Source of the DNA: Sporichthyaceae bacterium
GTDB taxonomy: Bacteria; Actinomycetota; Actinomycetes; Sporichthyales; Sporichthyaceae
Direction: 5' to 3'
DNA: 44,761 nucleotides
Assembly: GCA_036493475.1 (NCBI GenBank)
Contig: DASXPS010000197.1
Location: 1 to 44,761, forward strand
The position numbers and the translations under genes are program-made. Below, one piece after another: positions 25,481 to 34,245 of this stretch; position 1 is the first letter of the stretch; each line of letters starts with the position of its first letter. The notes below the pieces were generated by a model. It was not told where the DNA came from. It did not search any database and saw only the letters and a list, made by a program, of their open reading frames with translations.

Positions 25481-26671
25481 ATGAGTGAGCGCGCGGTGCG
25501 CACCCCCGAGGTGTCCGACGAGGACTTCGAGGCCATCCGGCTGCTGGTCCGGGACTTCGTGCGCAACCGGGTGATGCCGCGCGAGCAAGAGATCATGGAC
25601 ACCGACGCGGTACCCGAGGACCTGCGCAAGCAGGCTGCGGAGATGGGCCTGTTCGGCTACACGATTCCGGAGCAGTGGGGCGGGCTCGGGCTGGACGTGG
25701 TGCAGGACGCCGAGCTGGCCATGGAGCTGGGCTACAGCTCCGTCGCCGTACGTTCCATGTTCGGCACCAACAACGGCATCGCCGGGAAGGTACTGGTCAA
25801 TTTCGGTACCCCGGAACAGAAGGGTGCCTGGTTGGCCCGGCTGGCCTCCGGTGATGTGGTCGCCTCCTTCGCGCTCACCGAACCCGGCGCCGGCTCCAAC
25901 CCGGCCGGGCTGCGCACCCGTGCCCAACGCGACGGCGACGACTGGGTGATCAACGGGCAGAAGCGGTTCATCACCAACGCGCCGCTGGCCGGGCTGTTCG
26001 TGGTGTTCGCCCGCACTCGACCGGCCGACGAGACCGGCACCGGCATCGCGGTGTTCCTGGTGCCCGCCGATACGCCCGGCGTCGAGGTCGGGCCCAAGGA
26101 CAAGAAGATGGGACAGGAGGGCGCCTGGACCGCGGATGTCTCGTTCACCGACGTACGGGTGCCCGCAGGTGCACTGGTCGGCGCCGACGAGGAGGCCGGC
26201 TACCGCGCCGCGATGACCTCACTGGCCGCCGGCCGCATTCACGTGGCCGCCTTCGCCGTGGGCATCGCGCAGCGGGCGCTGGACGAATCTGTCGGCTACG
26301 CCGCGGTGGCCACCCAAGGTGGCGTCCCGATCGGGGATTTCCAGTTGGTGCAGGCGATGATCGCCGACCAGCAGACCGGGGTGATGGCCGGGCGCGCGAT
26401 GGTCCGCGAGGCGGCCCGGGCGTACGCCGACGGCTCGGACACCCGCATCGGCCCCTCGGCGGCGAAGTTGTTCTGCACCGAGATGGTGGGCAAGGTCGCC
26501 GACCTGGCCGTGCAGGTGCACGGGGGTAGCGGGTACATGCGCGACGTGCCGGTGGAGCGCATCTACCGCGAGGTTAGGTTGTTGCGGCTCTACGAGGGCA
26601 CCAGCGAGATCCAGCGGTTGATCATCGGCGGCGGGCTGGTGCGCGCGGCGCAGCGGCGCGCCCGCGGCTGA
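25481..26671 (+). CDS. Acyl-CoA dehydrogenase (straight-chain type)
   Basis: The protein is 396 residues with [26 protein letters not shown], and a C-terminal [15 protein letters not shown]. The catalytic Glu of the SCAD/MCAD group is present as Glu372, in contrast to the other dehydrogenase in this window. ATG 25481 has GGAGG 7 bp upstream. It is divergent from alkB, so it may be co-regulated with alkane oxidation, and heads an operon with an SDR, thiolase and MaoC: a nearly complete beta-oxidation set. Confidence 0.9.
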   Translation: MSERAVRTPEVSDEDFEAIRLLVRDFVRNRVMPREQEIMDTDAVPEDLRKQAAEMGLFGYTIPEQWGGLGLDVVQDAELAMELGYSSVAVRSMFGTNNGIAGKVLVNFGTPEQKGAWLARLASGDVVASFALTEPGAGSNPAGLRTRAQRDGDDWVINGQKRFITNAPLAGLFVVFARTRPADETGTGIAVFLVPADTPGVEVGPKDKKMGQEGAWTADVSFTDVRVPAGALVGADEEAGYRAAMTSLAAGRIHVAAFAVGIAQRALDESVGYAAVATQGGVPIGDFQLVQAMIADQQTGVMAGRAMVREAARAYADGSDTRIGPSAAKLFCTEMVGKVADLAVQVHGGSGYMRDVPVERIYREVRLLRLYEGTSEIQRLIIGGGLVRAAQRRARG

Positions 26672-26685
26672 GGCAAGGAGTGGAC

Positions 26686-27432
26686 ATGGGACAGCCGTTG
26701 TTGGCCGGCCGCACGGCCGTGGTCACCGGCGCCGCGCAGGGCATCGGCTACGCCATCGCGGAGTTGTTCGCGGCCGAGGGCGCCCGGGTGGTGCTCGGCG
26801 ACCTCAACGGCGATGCAGTGGAGTTGGCCGCCAAGCAACTCGGTGGCCCCGAGGTGGCCCGCGGGCTGCGCTGTGACGTGACGCAGTCCGCCGAGGTCGA
26901 CGCGTTGGTGGCCGCCGCGGTCGAGGCCTTCGGATCGGTGGACGTGATGGTGAACAACGCGGGCATCACCCGCGACGCCACCATGCGCACGATGACCGAG
27001 GAGCAGTTCGACCAGGTCATCGACGTGCACCTGAAGGGCACCTGGAACGGCACCCGAGCCGCGTCGGCGATCATGCGCCGGCAGCAGCGCGGCGCGATCG
27101 TGAACATCTCCTCGATGTCCGGCAAGGTCGGCATGGTCGGGCAGACCAACTACTCCGCGGCCAAGGCCGGGATCGTCGGGTTGTCCAAGGCCGCGGCCAA
27201 GGAGATGGCGCACCACGGGGTGCGGGTCAACGTCATCCAACCCGGCCTGATCCGCTCGGCGATGACCGAGGCGCTGCCCCAGCACATCTGGGACCAAAAG
27301 GTTTCCGAGATTCCCCTGCAACGGGTGGGGGAGCCCAGCGACATCGCGTCGGTGGCGCTGTTCCTGGCCAGCGATCTGTCGTCGTACATGACCGGCACCG
27401 TGCTCGAGGTGTCCGGCGGACGGTTCATGTGA
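26686..27432 (+). CDS. Short-chain dehydrogenase/reductase (3-oxoacyl/3-hydroxyacyl-CoA type)
   Basis: The protein is 248 residues. The cofactor motif TGAAQGIG, the NNAG motif ([12 protein letters not shown]), and the Ser-Tyr-Lys triad ([23 protein letters not shown]) are all intact. The FabG-like pattern and D-to-Asn D-L-N after beta2 (LGDLNGD) suggest NAD(H)-linked 3-hydroxyacyl oxidation. ATG 26686 is used since AAGGAG ends 5 bp before it; an in-frame GTG at 26680 overlaps that ribosome-binding site. It is the second gene of the operon. Confidence 0.88.
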   Translation: MGQPLLAGRTAVVTGAAQGIGYAIAELFAAEGARVVLGDLNGDAVELAAKQLGGPEVARGLRCDVTQSAEVDALVAAAVEAFGSVDVMVNNAGITRDATMRTMTEEQFDQVIDVHLKGTWNGTRAASAIMRRQQRGAIVNISSMSGKVGMVGQTNYSAAKAGIVGLSKAAAKEMAHHGVRVNVIQPGLIRSAMTEALPQHIWDQKVSEIPLQRVGEPSDIASVALFLASDLSSYMTGTVLEVSGGRFM

Positions 27433-27447
27433 GAAGGAGTGTTCGGC

Positions 27448-28656
27448 GTGCGTGATGTGGTGATCTGCGAGCCGGTGCGTACGCCGATCGGGCGCTTCGG
27501 TGGTTCGTTCAAATCCCTGACCGCGGCTTCGTTGGGCGAGATCGTGTTGCGCGGTCTGCTCGAGCGCACCGGAGTGGATCCGGCCGCGATTGACGACGTG
27601 GTGCTCGGGCACTGCTATCCGAGCGCCGAGGCGCCGGCCATCGGCCGGGTCGTCGCGTTGGACGCCGGGCTGCCGATCACCGTCCCCGGCATGCAGCTCG
27701 ACCGCCGCTGCGGCTCGGGCCTGCAGTCCGTGCTGCAGGCCGGCATGCAGGTGGCCACCGGTGTCAACGACGTGGTGGTGGCCGGCGGCGCGGAGAGCAT
27801 GAGCAACGCGATTTTCTACGCCACCGACATGCGGTGGGGCGTGAGGACTCCGGCGGTCAGTCTGCACGACGCCCTGGCCCGCGGGCGGGCCACGGCGGGC
27901 GGGCGTGATTACCCCGTCCCCGGCGGCATGTTGGAGACCGCGGAGAACCTGCGTCGGGAGTACCGCATCCCCCGCGCGGAACAGGACGAACTCGCGGTGC
28001 GCTCACACCAGCGCGCCGTGGCCGCGCAGCAATCCGGGGTGTTCGACGAGGAGATCGTGCCCGTGCCCGTGCCCGGCAAGGGCGGCCCGACGGTGGTCAC
28101 CCTCGACGAGCACCCGCGGGCGGACACGACGACGGAATCACTGGCCAAGTTGCGTCCGGTACTGGGCAAACAGGACCCCGAGGCCACCGTGACCGCAGGC
28201 AATGCCAGCGGGCAGAACGACGCCGCGGCCGTGTGCCTGGTCACCCACCCGCAGCGGGCCGTGGAACTCGGGCTGCGCCCGTTGGTGCGGCTGGTGTCCT
28301 GGGGCGTCGGCGGCGTGGAGCCGTCCCGGATGGGCATCGGCCCGGTGCCGGCCACCGCGGCGGCGTTGGACCGCGCCGGGTTGAAACTCGCCGACATCGA
28401 CCTGATCGAACTCAATGAAGCGTTTGCCGCGCAGGTGCTCGCCGTCACTCGGGAGTGGGGACTGGCGGCGAGCGACTTCGACCGGCTCAACGTGCACGGC
28501 TCGGGCATCTCGCTGGGCCACCCGGTGGGCGCCACCGGCACCCGGATCCTGACCACGCTGGCCCGGGAAATGGCGCGCCGCGAGGTCCGCTACGGACTGG
28601 AAACCATGTGCATCGGCGGCGGACAGGGCCTGGCGGCAATCTTCGAGCGTGTGTGA
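27448..28656 (+). CDS. Acetyl-CoA acyltransferase (thiolase)
   Basis: The 402-residue classical degradative thiolase has the acyl-accepting Cys88 in DRRCGSGLQS, the NEAFAAQ motif, GHPVGATG with the catalytic His, and the second Cys in MCIGGGQG. It cleaves 3-ketoacyl-CoA to acetyl-CoA. GTG 27448 is preferred over the GTG at 27439 because AAGGAG ends at 27439. It overlaps the MaoC gene by 1 nt (TGATG). Confidence 0.92.
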   Translation: MRDVVICEPVRTPIGRFGGSFKSLTAASLGEIVLRGLLERTGVDPAAIDDVVLGHCYPSAEAPAIGRVVALDAGLPITVPGMQLDRRCGSGLQSVLQAGMQVATGVNDVVVAGGAESMSNAIFYATDMRWGVRTPAVSLHDALARGRATAGGRDYPVPGGMLETAENLRREYRIPRAEQDELAVRSHQRAVAAQQSGVFDEEIVPVPVPGKGGPTVVTLDEHPRADTTTESLAKLRPVLGKQDPEATVTAGNASGQNDAAAVCLVTHPQRAVELGLRPLVRLVSWGVGGVEPSRMGIGPVPATAAALDRAGLKLADIDLIELNEAFAAQVLAVTREWGLAASDFDRLNVHGSGISLGHPVGATGTRILTTLAREMARREVRYGLETMCIGGGQGLAAIFERV

Positions 28657-29108
28657 TGCACGCCTTCGCCTCGCTGGAGGAAGTGGCGGAGGCGGTGGGC
28701 CACACGTTCGGGCCCACCGAGGGGTTCATGGTTGACCAGGACTGCATCGCCGGGTTCGCCGGCGCCACGCAGGACAATCAGTGGATCCACGTCGATGTGG
28801 CCCGGGCGGCGGATGGCCCGTTCGGGACCACGATCGCGCACGGCTTCCTGACGTTGTCGCTGATCCCATACTTCGCCCAGCAGTTGTACTCGCTGGATTT
28901 CGCCACAGCCCGAATCAACTACGGCCTGAACAAGGTCCGGTTCCCCTCGATCGTGCCGGTGGGATCAGCGCTGCACGGCTCGGCAACGGTGCTCGACCTG
29001 ACCCGGCAACAGACCGGCTCGTTGCTGACCATGCGCTATGTGGTGCAGGTGGCGGGTGCGGCCAAGCCGGCGTGCATCGCGGAAACGTTGACCTTCCTGC
29101 CGCGGTAG
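28656..29108 (+). CDS. MaoC-family enoyl-CoA hydratase
   Basis: This 150-residue single hotdog domain has the catalytic Asp/His motif FAGATQDNQWIHVDVARAADGPFGTTIAHGFLTLSL, the standard R-specific hydratase (hydratase 2) signature. Its ATG shares one base with the thiolase stop. With the ACAD, SDR and thiolase it completes a beta-oxidation spiral of R-stereochemistry. End of the operon is here; the next gene has its own upstream element. Confidence 0.9.
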   Translation: MHAFASLEEVAEAVGHTFGPTEGFMVDQDCIAGFAGATQDNQWIHVDVARAADGPFGTTIAHGFLTLSLIPYFAQQLYSLDFATARINYGLNKVRFPSIVPVGSALHGSATVLDLTRQQTGSLLTMRYVVQVAGAAKPACIAETLTFLPR

Positions 29109-29124
29109 GCACGCACTCGCCGCG

Positions 29125-29160
29125 CACTGCAAAGCCACTGCAACCCGGCCGGCGCACGGT
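29125..29160 (+). promoter_or_regulatory. SARP-type direct repeat and -10-like element, copy A
   Basis: CACTGCAA is repeated at 29125-29132 and 29136-29143, exactly 11 bp apart. SARP proteins bind such 11-bp-phased repeats on one face of DNA in place of a -35. CACGGT (29155-29160) lies 10 bp after the second CTGCAAN heptamer. The same layout, CTGCAA x2 at 11 bp then CACGCT at 10 bp, recurs at 32751-32784 on the other side of the SARP gene. Confidence 0.65.
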
Positions 29161-29183
29161 AGCCGCGGACTGAGGAGGAACGA

Positions 29184-29564
29184 ATGGCTGCTGCGGTGGA
29201 CCGGTTCCTGGCGGCGGTGGAGAACGCCACGATTCCCGACTGCGACGTGTGGTCCATCGACGCGGTACTGGATGCCACCGTGCCGAATTGGCGTTTCCAC
29301 CGTCGCGGTCCCGCGGAGATCCGCCGCGAGTACGCGCGCTGGTTCGCCGACAAGGGCACCTTCGAGGACCTGCGACGCTGGCCGATCGACGGCGGCGAGG
29401 TGGTCGGCTACCTGCTGTCCTGGACCGAGCAGGGCATGCCGCATGCGGCGCACCATTTGCACGTGCTGGCTATCGACGGTGGTCGGATCGCGCGGGACAC
29501 GGTCATCTGCGGCGGCCGCTGGCCGGCGGCGCTGCTGGCCGAGATGGAAGCCGCGGACGACTGA
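29184..29564 (+). CDS. SnoaL-like/NTF2-fold protein
   Basis: The 126-residue protein has the cone-shaped NTF2-like pattern: an N-terminal helix, a DATVPNWRFHRRGPAEIRREYARWF segment, and closing strands GGEVVGYLLSW, HHLHVLAIDGGRIARDTVIC. Family members are small-molecule isomerases, cyclases, hydrolases or binding proteins. His and Arg residues face the expected pocket but the reaction cannot be named. ATG 29184 follows GAGGAGGA. It is a single gene convergent with the SARP regulator and carries the direct repeat upstream. Confidence 0.75.
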   Translation: MAAAVDRFLAAVENATIPDCDVWSIDAVLDATVPNWRFHRRGPAEIRREYARWFADKGTFEDLRRWPIDGGEVVGYLLSWTEQGMPHAAHHLHVLAIDGGRIARDTVICGGRWPAALLAEMEAADD

Positions 29565-29579
29565 GTCGAACGGCGACCC

Positions 29580-32500
29580 TCAGCAGGCGCCGCGCCGCCA
29601 CTGCGCGGCCTGCTGAGCGACGTGCGCCAACGCCAGCGCACTGCGCTCGCCACAGTCGGCCGCCAGTCGGCGGCCCGAGGCCTCTGCCCGATCGACCCAG
29701 TCGGTAACGCGGAGATCGGCGCCGGCATCACCGACCCACCACCATGCCTCAATGGCCACCGTGCGTTCGATCTCGGCGAGGTCGGCAGCGATCTTGTCGA
29801 GGTCGATCGGCACACCCAGTCGGCGCCGGGCCCGGGCCGCGAGCAGCCGCGCCGGTGCGGCGTATCGCGGCACCCCGAGCGCTTCGGCATGCTCGGCCAA
29901 TTTTCCGGCCAGGTCGGCCGCCTGCTCGAACGAATCGGTCAGCAACGCCAACCGGGCGCGGAGCAACCGCGACTTCAACGCCAAGCGCCAGCCGAACACC
30001 AGGGTCGCCGTGGCCTGCGCATCCGCCCGCCGCAACCACGCCGCGGCGCCGTCGGGATCCCCGGCGGTGAGCCGTTCGTCGGCGAGGTCCTGCAGGGCCG
30101 CGATCTGCACGTCGGCGGTCCGTTCCGATTCGACCAGGGCCAGTGCCGTTCGGTGCGCTTCGACGCCCTCGTCGATCGCGCCGATGTTGCGCAGCACCCA
30201 GCCGGAGAAGTTCACCCCACGGCCGCCGAACCGCGGCATGTCGCGCCGCTCCACCTCCTCGGTGTACCGGGCCAACGCCGCCAAGGCCTCGGCCGGGCGC
30301 CCGGCCAGGGCCTGCGCGTGCCCACTGAACAACAGCGCGTGCAACGTCGCCGCGGTGTGCTCCACGGCGCCGTGCGAGGCCGCCGGCCGCATCAGCGTCA
30401 GCGCCTCGTCGACGCGGCTCTGATGGGCCCTCAGAATGCCGAGCCAGGCCGAGGCGGTGATCCGGTCCCGCCCCGTCGCGGCGGCCAGCGCAGCGATCAG
30501 CCGGTGCTCTGCCTCGCCCAGTTCACCGCGGGCGTGCAGGGTCCGACCCCCGACCATCAGACAACGCACCCGTACCGCCGGGTCGGCCGCGGTCAGCTCA
30601 CCGGCGCGGGCGTAGGAGATCGCGAGGTCGAAATCGCGGTCGAAATACGCCGCCCAGGCGCCGACCTCCTGCGCGTCGATGCCATCGGCCTGCGCCGCCT
30701 CGACGTCCGCCAGCGCGTCGGCGTAGCGGCCCCGCCGGGTCCGCACGTGGGCCCGCGCCCGCCGCGCCTCACCGTGCGGGTGCAACTGCAGCGCCTCGTC
30801 CAACAACCGTTCGGCCGTGGCGTGGTCGAATCGCTCCCCGGCCCGCGATGCGGCCACCACCAACGAGCGCGCAGCCAACGGTCGGTCGCCGCCCAGCCGC
30901 GCGTGCTCGGCCAACGTCAGCGGGTCGGCGTCCGGGCGCCCGGCCATTGCTCGCCCGGCCTCCCGGTGCAGCAGCGCGACCCGGCCCGCTGTCGCGTCGG
31001 CGGTCAGCGCCCCCCGCACCAACTCGTGTCGGAACCGGAACTGCCCGCCATCCTCGATCAGCAGTCCCCGCCGGGCCGCGAGCTCGGCATGGTCCAGCAT
31101 GGTCAGCGAGCTCGACCCGAGGATCGTGGCCAACAGGTCGACGTCCAGGCGCGGGCCGAGCACCGCGGCCGCGCGCAGTGCATCACCGGCCGGGCCCAGT
31201 TCCGCGCAGCGCGCCGACACTGCCACGACCAGCGAGGCGGGTACTTCGCCGGGCGGTGCGGCCATCAGCTCGGACAGGAACAACGGGTGGCCGCCGGAGC
31301 GGGCGTGCAGTTCCTCGGCCCGCGCGACACCCACCAGTTGGGCGGTCGCGTCCGCGTCGAACGGACCGAGCTCGATTGTCGCGGTAGCGGGCAACTCCTC
31401 GCCCTCGCCGGTACGGGCAGCGGCCACCACCAACAACCCCAACCGCCGACGCACCAGGAACCGCAACCAGTCCGCGAGCGCCGATCCCGCCAGGTGCACG
31501 TCATCGAGAACCAGCAGCACCCGGCCCCGGGCGGGCAGCCGGGCGAGCACGCCGGCCAACGCGGTGTACAGCACCGCCGGACCGACCTCTCGGTTGGCCA
31601 ACAGCGGTTCCGTCGAGGCCCCGCCCAGCGTCGGGTCCAGCATTGGCGAGAGCATCGACTGATCCGACCCGAGTGCCTCCGCAGCCCGGGCCGGGGGCAG
31701 CCGGCGCAGCTCTTCGCCCAGCGCGACCAGCACCGCGTCCAGCGGAGCCGACCGTTCCAACCGGCCACACGCCGCGGCCAGCACCGCGTCACCCGCGGCC
31801 CGCCGACGGGTCACGAAGGCTTGCAGCAGGGTGGTCTTGCCGATTCCCGCTTCGCCGATCACCGTCACCAGCTCGGTGTCCGCAGTGCCGCGGGCTGCCA
31901 ACTCGTCCAGCCGCGCCAACTCCGCCCGTCGGCCGACCGGCACCGCGCGCTCGCTCCGGCCGGTGGTTGGGGTGGCGGCCTGTTCGCCGCGCAGGATTGC
32001 CACGTGCAGTGCGGCGGTCTCCGCGGCCGGCTCCGCACCCAACTCATCGACCAACCGGTCGCGCAGCCGTGCGTACGCAGCCAACGCCTCACCCGGCCGA
32101 CGGGCCGCCATCTGAGCCCGCATCAGCAGCCGCACGGCATGCTCGTCGAACGGCTCCGCCGCCACGTCCGCGTCCAGGATCGCTACGGCGTCCAGACCGT
32201 GCCCGGCCGCGACCAGTGCGCCGGCCGCCGTTTGTCGGGCCCGTCGCACGGTGCGCTGCACCGCGGCCACCTCTGTCTGCGCCCAGTTGCCCGGCAGATC
32301 GAGCGTTGTGGGTCGGCCGCGGACCAGCGCCAGCGCGATCCGGGCGGTGGCCACCGCGCCGGCCGGGTTGCCCGCCGCGGCCCGTCTCTCGGTTTCCGCG
32401 ACCACGGCGTCCAGCTCGTCGAGGTCGAGCCAGTCGTAGGCCAACCGGTAGCTGCCGTCGCCGTGCTGCACCCGGTCGGTGCCGATGCGGCGGCGGATGC

Positions 32501-32708
32501 GACTTGCCAGCACCGCGACCTGGTCGCTCGGGTTCGTCGGCGGTGTCGTCGGCCACAGCGCTTCGACGATGACGTCGGTTCGCACCCCCACCCCGCGACC
32601 CAGGGCGAGCAGGGCAAGTAGCTGGCGGGCCTTGCGGCTGCCGAGATCGGCGAGATCGACGCCGTCGACAGCGAAGGCCCCCAGTAGCCGCACGGTCAGC
32701 GTCGCCAC
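29580..32708 (-). CDS. SARP-family regulator with ATPase and helical-repeat domains (AfsR-like)
   Basis: The protein is 1042 residues. The N-terminal winged helix (about 1-95; RLLGAFAVDG, SRKARQLLALLAL) and the BTAD domain (about 97-245; ending EPAAETAALHVAILRGEQ) define a SARP. An NTPase follows, with Walker A GEAGIGKT (285-292) and Walker B LLVLDDVH. The last ~450 residues are helical TPR/LuxR-large-type repeats with no C-terminal LuxR HTH. Such regulators recruit RNA polymerase at direct repeats that replace the -35; the ATPase gates activity on a ligand. GTG 32708 is chosen since it gives the standard TLTVRLLG start; a TTG at 32756 would overlap the direct repeat. No biosynthetic cluster is adjacent, so it may regulate its two flanking small genes. 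Confidence 0.88.
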   Translation of the reverse strand: MATLTVRLLGAFAVDGVDLADLGSRKARQLLALLALGRGVGVRTDVIVEALWPTTPPTNPSDQVAVLASRIRRRIGTDRVQHGDGSYRLAYDWLDLDELDAVVAETERRAAAGNPAGAVATARIALALVRGRPTTLDLPGNWAQTEVAAVQRTVRRARQTAAGALVAAGHGLDAVAILDADVAAEPFDEHAVRLLMRAQMAARRPGEALAAYARLRDRLVDELGAEPAAETAALHVAILRGEQAATPTTGRSERAVPVGRRAELARLDELAARGTADTELVTVIGEAGIGKTTLLQAFVTRRRAAGDAVLAAACGRLERSAPLDAVLVALGEELRRLPPARAAEALGSDQSMLSPMLDPTLGGASTEPLLANREVGPAVLYTALAGVLARLPARGRVLLVLDDVHLAGSALADWLRFLVRRRLGLLVVAAARTGEGEELPATATIELGPFDADATAQLVGVARAEELHARSGGHPLFLSELMAAPPGEVPASLVVAVSARCAELGPAGDALRAAAVLGPRLDVDLLATILGSSSLTMLDHAELAARRGLLIEDGGQFRFRHELVRGALTADATAGRVALLHREAGRAMAGRPDADPLTLAEHARLGGDRPLAARSLVVAASRAGERFDHATAERLLDEALQLHPHGEARRARAHVRTRRGRYADALADVEAAQADGIDAQEVGAWAAYFDRDFDLAISYARAGELTAADPAVRVRCLMVGGRTLHARGELGEAEHRLIAALAAATGRDRITASAWLGILRAHQSRVDEALTLMRPAASHGAVEHTAATLHALLFSGHAQALAGRPAEALAALARYTEEVERRDMPRFGGRGVNFSGWVLRNIGAIDEGVEAHRTALALVESERTADVQIAALQDLADERLTAGDPDGAAAWLRRADAQATATLVFGWRLALKSRLLRARLALLTDSFEQAADLAGKLAEHAEALGVPRYAAPARLLAARARRRLGVPIDLDKIAADLAEIERTVAIEAWWWVGDAGADLRVTDWVDRAEASGRRLAADCGERSALALAHVAQQAAQWRRGAC

Positions 32709-32750
32709 GAGCCAGATCCAACCGCCGCCGGCACCCAACGCGCCACTGAT

Positions 32751-32784
32751 CTGCAAGCCGGCTGCAAACCCGTAGGGCCACGCT
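32751..32784 (+). promoter_or_regulatory. SARP-type direct repeat and -10-like element, copy B
   Basis: CTGCAA occurs at 32751-32756 and 32762-32767, 11 bp apart, followed 10 bp after the second heptamer by CACGCT (32779-32784). The spacing equals that of copy A. The site lies between the SARP start and the divergent cupin gene and could serve cupin activation and SARP autoregulation. Confidence 0.65.
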
Positions 32785-32822
32785 CGTCGATGTCACCCGA
32801 ACATTGACCCGAGGAGCACACC

Positions 32823-33176
32823 ATGAGCACCGCCGAGCAGCGCAACTTCTCCACTCCCGACGAGACGCGCGCCTTCGAACGCGGCGCGTTGGACCTGATG
32901 AAGATCGCGGGCAGCGAAATCGGTCGACTCACCCTGCAGCCGGGCTGGCGCTGGTCGGACCACGTCAAGCCGCTCGCGGGCACCGAGCTGTGCGAGGCCC
33001 CGCACTTCCAGTACCACGTCCAGGGCACGCTGCGGATCCGGATGCACGACGGCAGCGAGTTCGATGCCGTGGCCGGCGACGTCACCGCTTTGCCGCACGG
33101 ACACGACGCCTGGGTGGTGGGTGAGGAGCCCGTCGTGGTCGTGGATTGGTGGGGCGCGAGCAATTACGCGAAATGA
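32823..33176 (+). CDS. Small cupin-domain protein
   Basis: This 117-residue single beta-barrel has LTLQPGWRWSDHVKP, APHFQYHVQGTLRIRMHDGSEFDAVAGDVTALPHGHDAWV. Conserved turns G-T-L and G-D-V-x-x-x-P-x-G-H mark both cupin motifs. Histidines at the usual metal positions are partly kept. Small cupins act as isomerases, dioxygenases, or ligand sensors; none can be assigned. ATG 32823 follows GAGGAG. It is divergent from the SARP gene with direct-repeat copy B upstream. Confidence 0.82.
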   Translation: MSTAEQRNFSTPDETRAFERGALDLMKIAGSEIGRLTLQPGWRWSDHVKPLAGTELCEAPHFQYHVQGTLRIRMHDGSEFDAVAGDVTALPHGHDAWVVGEEPVVVVDWWGASNYAK

Positions 33177-33185
33177 GCGGTAACA

Positions 33186-33202
33186 GTCCGCCTTCGGCGA
33201 AC
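33186..33202. terminator. Weak hairpin between convergent cupin and LLM genes
   Basis: GTCCGCC (33186-33192) pairs with GGCGAAC (33196-33202) around TTC, with one mismatch. It lies in the 42-bp convergent gap and could end transcription from both sides. No U-tract is present, so the call is tentative. Confidence 0.3.
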
Positions 33203-33218
33203 GCCCGGCGCATCCCGA

Positions 33219-34229
33219 TCAGCCGGCGAACGCTGCGGTGATCTTGCGCGCGGAGGGATCGGCCAGCGGCGGCAGCGTGTACAGGCTGATCCGGTCGCAC
33301 AGGCCGTCGTAGCGTTCCCGGGCCTTGCGTGCCGCCTCCTCCCAGGTGTCCGCGACCACGGCGAACTCGGGCACCAACTCGTCGGGCACCGCGCGCAGCA
33401 AACCCGCCTGGTCGCCGTTGGCCATCAGTTCATGCAGCCGGTCGTTGAGCGCCCCGTAGCCGTGCAGTTCCAACGGCGGGCGGTAGGTCCGGGTGGAGCC
33501 GTAGAAGGCCAACTGAGTACGGATGTATTCATCCATCCGCCGGCCCTCCTCGCCCTGCCCGACCAGGGTGAGTACCTGCGCGCTGACCGTGAAATCTGCC
33601 CGATCGCGGCCCGCCCTGCACAGACCTGCGTCTATCTCCGGCAGGGCCACCTCGCGCAGGTACCGGGCGCTGTGGAACGGGTGGATGTGCACCCCGTCCG
33701 CCACCTCGCCGGACATGCGCAACGCGACGGGGTTGACCGCCGCGAGGTAGGTGGGCGGCGGCGCGAACTGGATCGGGCCGGGGTTGAAGAAGTCGGGCAG
33801 CATGTCCAGGCGGTAGTGCTCGCCGCGGAATTTGAGCGGTGCATCGCCCTGGAAGGCGGCGTACATCTGACGCAACGCCAGAACCTGTTCGCGCAGCTTG
33901 GCCAATGGCGTGGCGAACGGCACCGAGAAGCGCCGCTCGTTGTGCCGTTTCACCTGCGTGCCCAGGCCCAGAATGAAGCGGCCGCGGCTGGCCCGCTGCA
34001 GTTCCCAGGCGGTCAGGGCGGTGACCATTGGGCTGCGCACGAACGCCAGCGCGACCGCCGTGCCGATGTCGATGCGGCTGGTCGCCTGCGCGGCGGTGGC
34101 GCACGACAGAAAGGGATTGCCGGCGACCTCGGTGGTCCACGCGCCGTCGAAGCCGGCGTCCTCGGCCAGCCGCACCGTGGTGGCCGCATCCTCCAGAACC
34201 GGGTTCACCAGCAACAGGTCGAGCTTCAC
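33219..34229 (-). CDS. LLM-class F420-dependent oxidoreductase
   Basis: This 336-residue TIM-barrel of the bacterial luciferase-like superfamily has DAGFDGAWTTEVAGNPFLSCATAAQATSRIDIGTAVALAFVRSPMVTA, the strand-3/helix-3 region with the non-prolyl peptide that holds the deazaflavin, and RGRFILGLGTQVKRHNERRF. The residues follow the actinobacterial F420 subgroup. It probably carries out a hydride transfer on an alcohol, enone or acyl-CoA. GTG 34229 follows GGAGG by 8 bp, 16 bp after the carboxyltransferase stop, so it is the last gene of the diiron/carboxylase operon. Confidence 0.85.
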   Translation of the reverse strand: MKLDLLLVNPVLEDAATTVRLAEDAGFDGAWTTEVAGNPFLSCATAAQATSRIDIGTAVALAFVRSPMVTALTAWELQRASRGRFILGLGTQVKRHNERRFSVPFATPLAKLREQVLALRQMYAAFQGDAPLKFRGEHYRLDMLPDFFNPGPIQFAPPPTYLAAVNPVALRMSGEVADGVHIHPFHSARYLREVALPEIDAGLCRAGRDRADFTVSAQVLTLVGQGEEGRRMDEYIRTQLAFYGSTRTYRPPLELHGYGALNDRLHELMANGDQAGLLRAVPDELVPEFAVVADTWEEAARKARERYDGLCDRISLYTLPPLADPSARKITAAFAG

Positions 34230-34245
34230 GTGAGCGACCTCCGCC

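Noticed and set aside
29622-32621. 999-codon open frame antisense to the SARP gene
   Set aside because: It is an antisense shadow of a high-GC gene: biased composition rich in Arg, Gln, Gly and Pro, no domain, while the minus strand encodes intact BTAD and ATPase motifs.
32741-32756. TTG start at 32756 for the SARP protein
   Set aside because: The extension is low-complexity and would overlap the direct repeat; GTG 32708 gives the standard SARP N-terminus.
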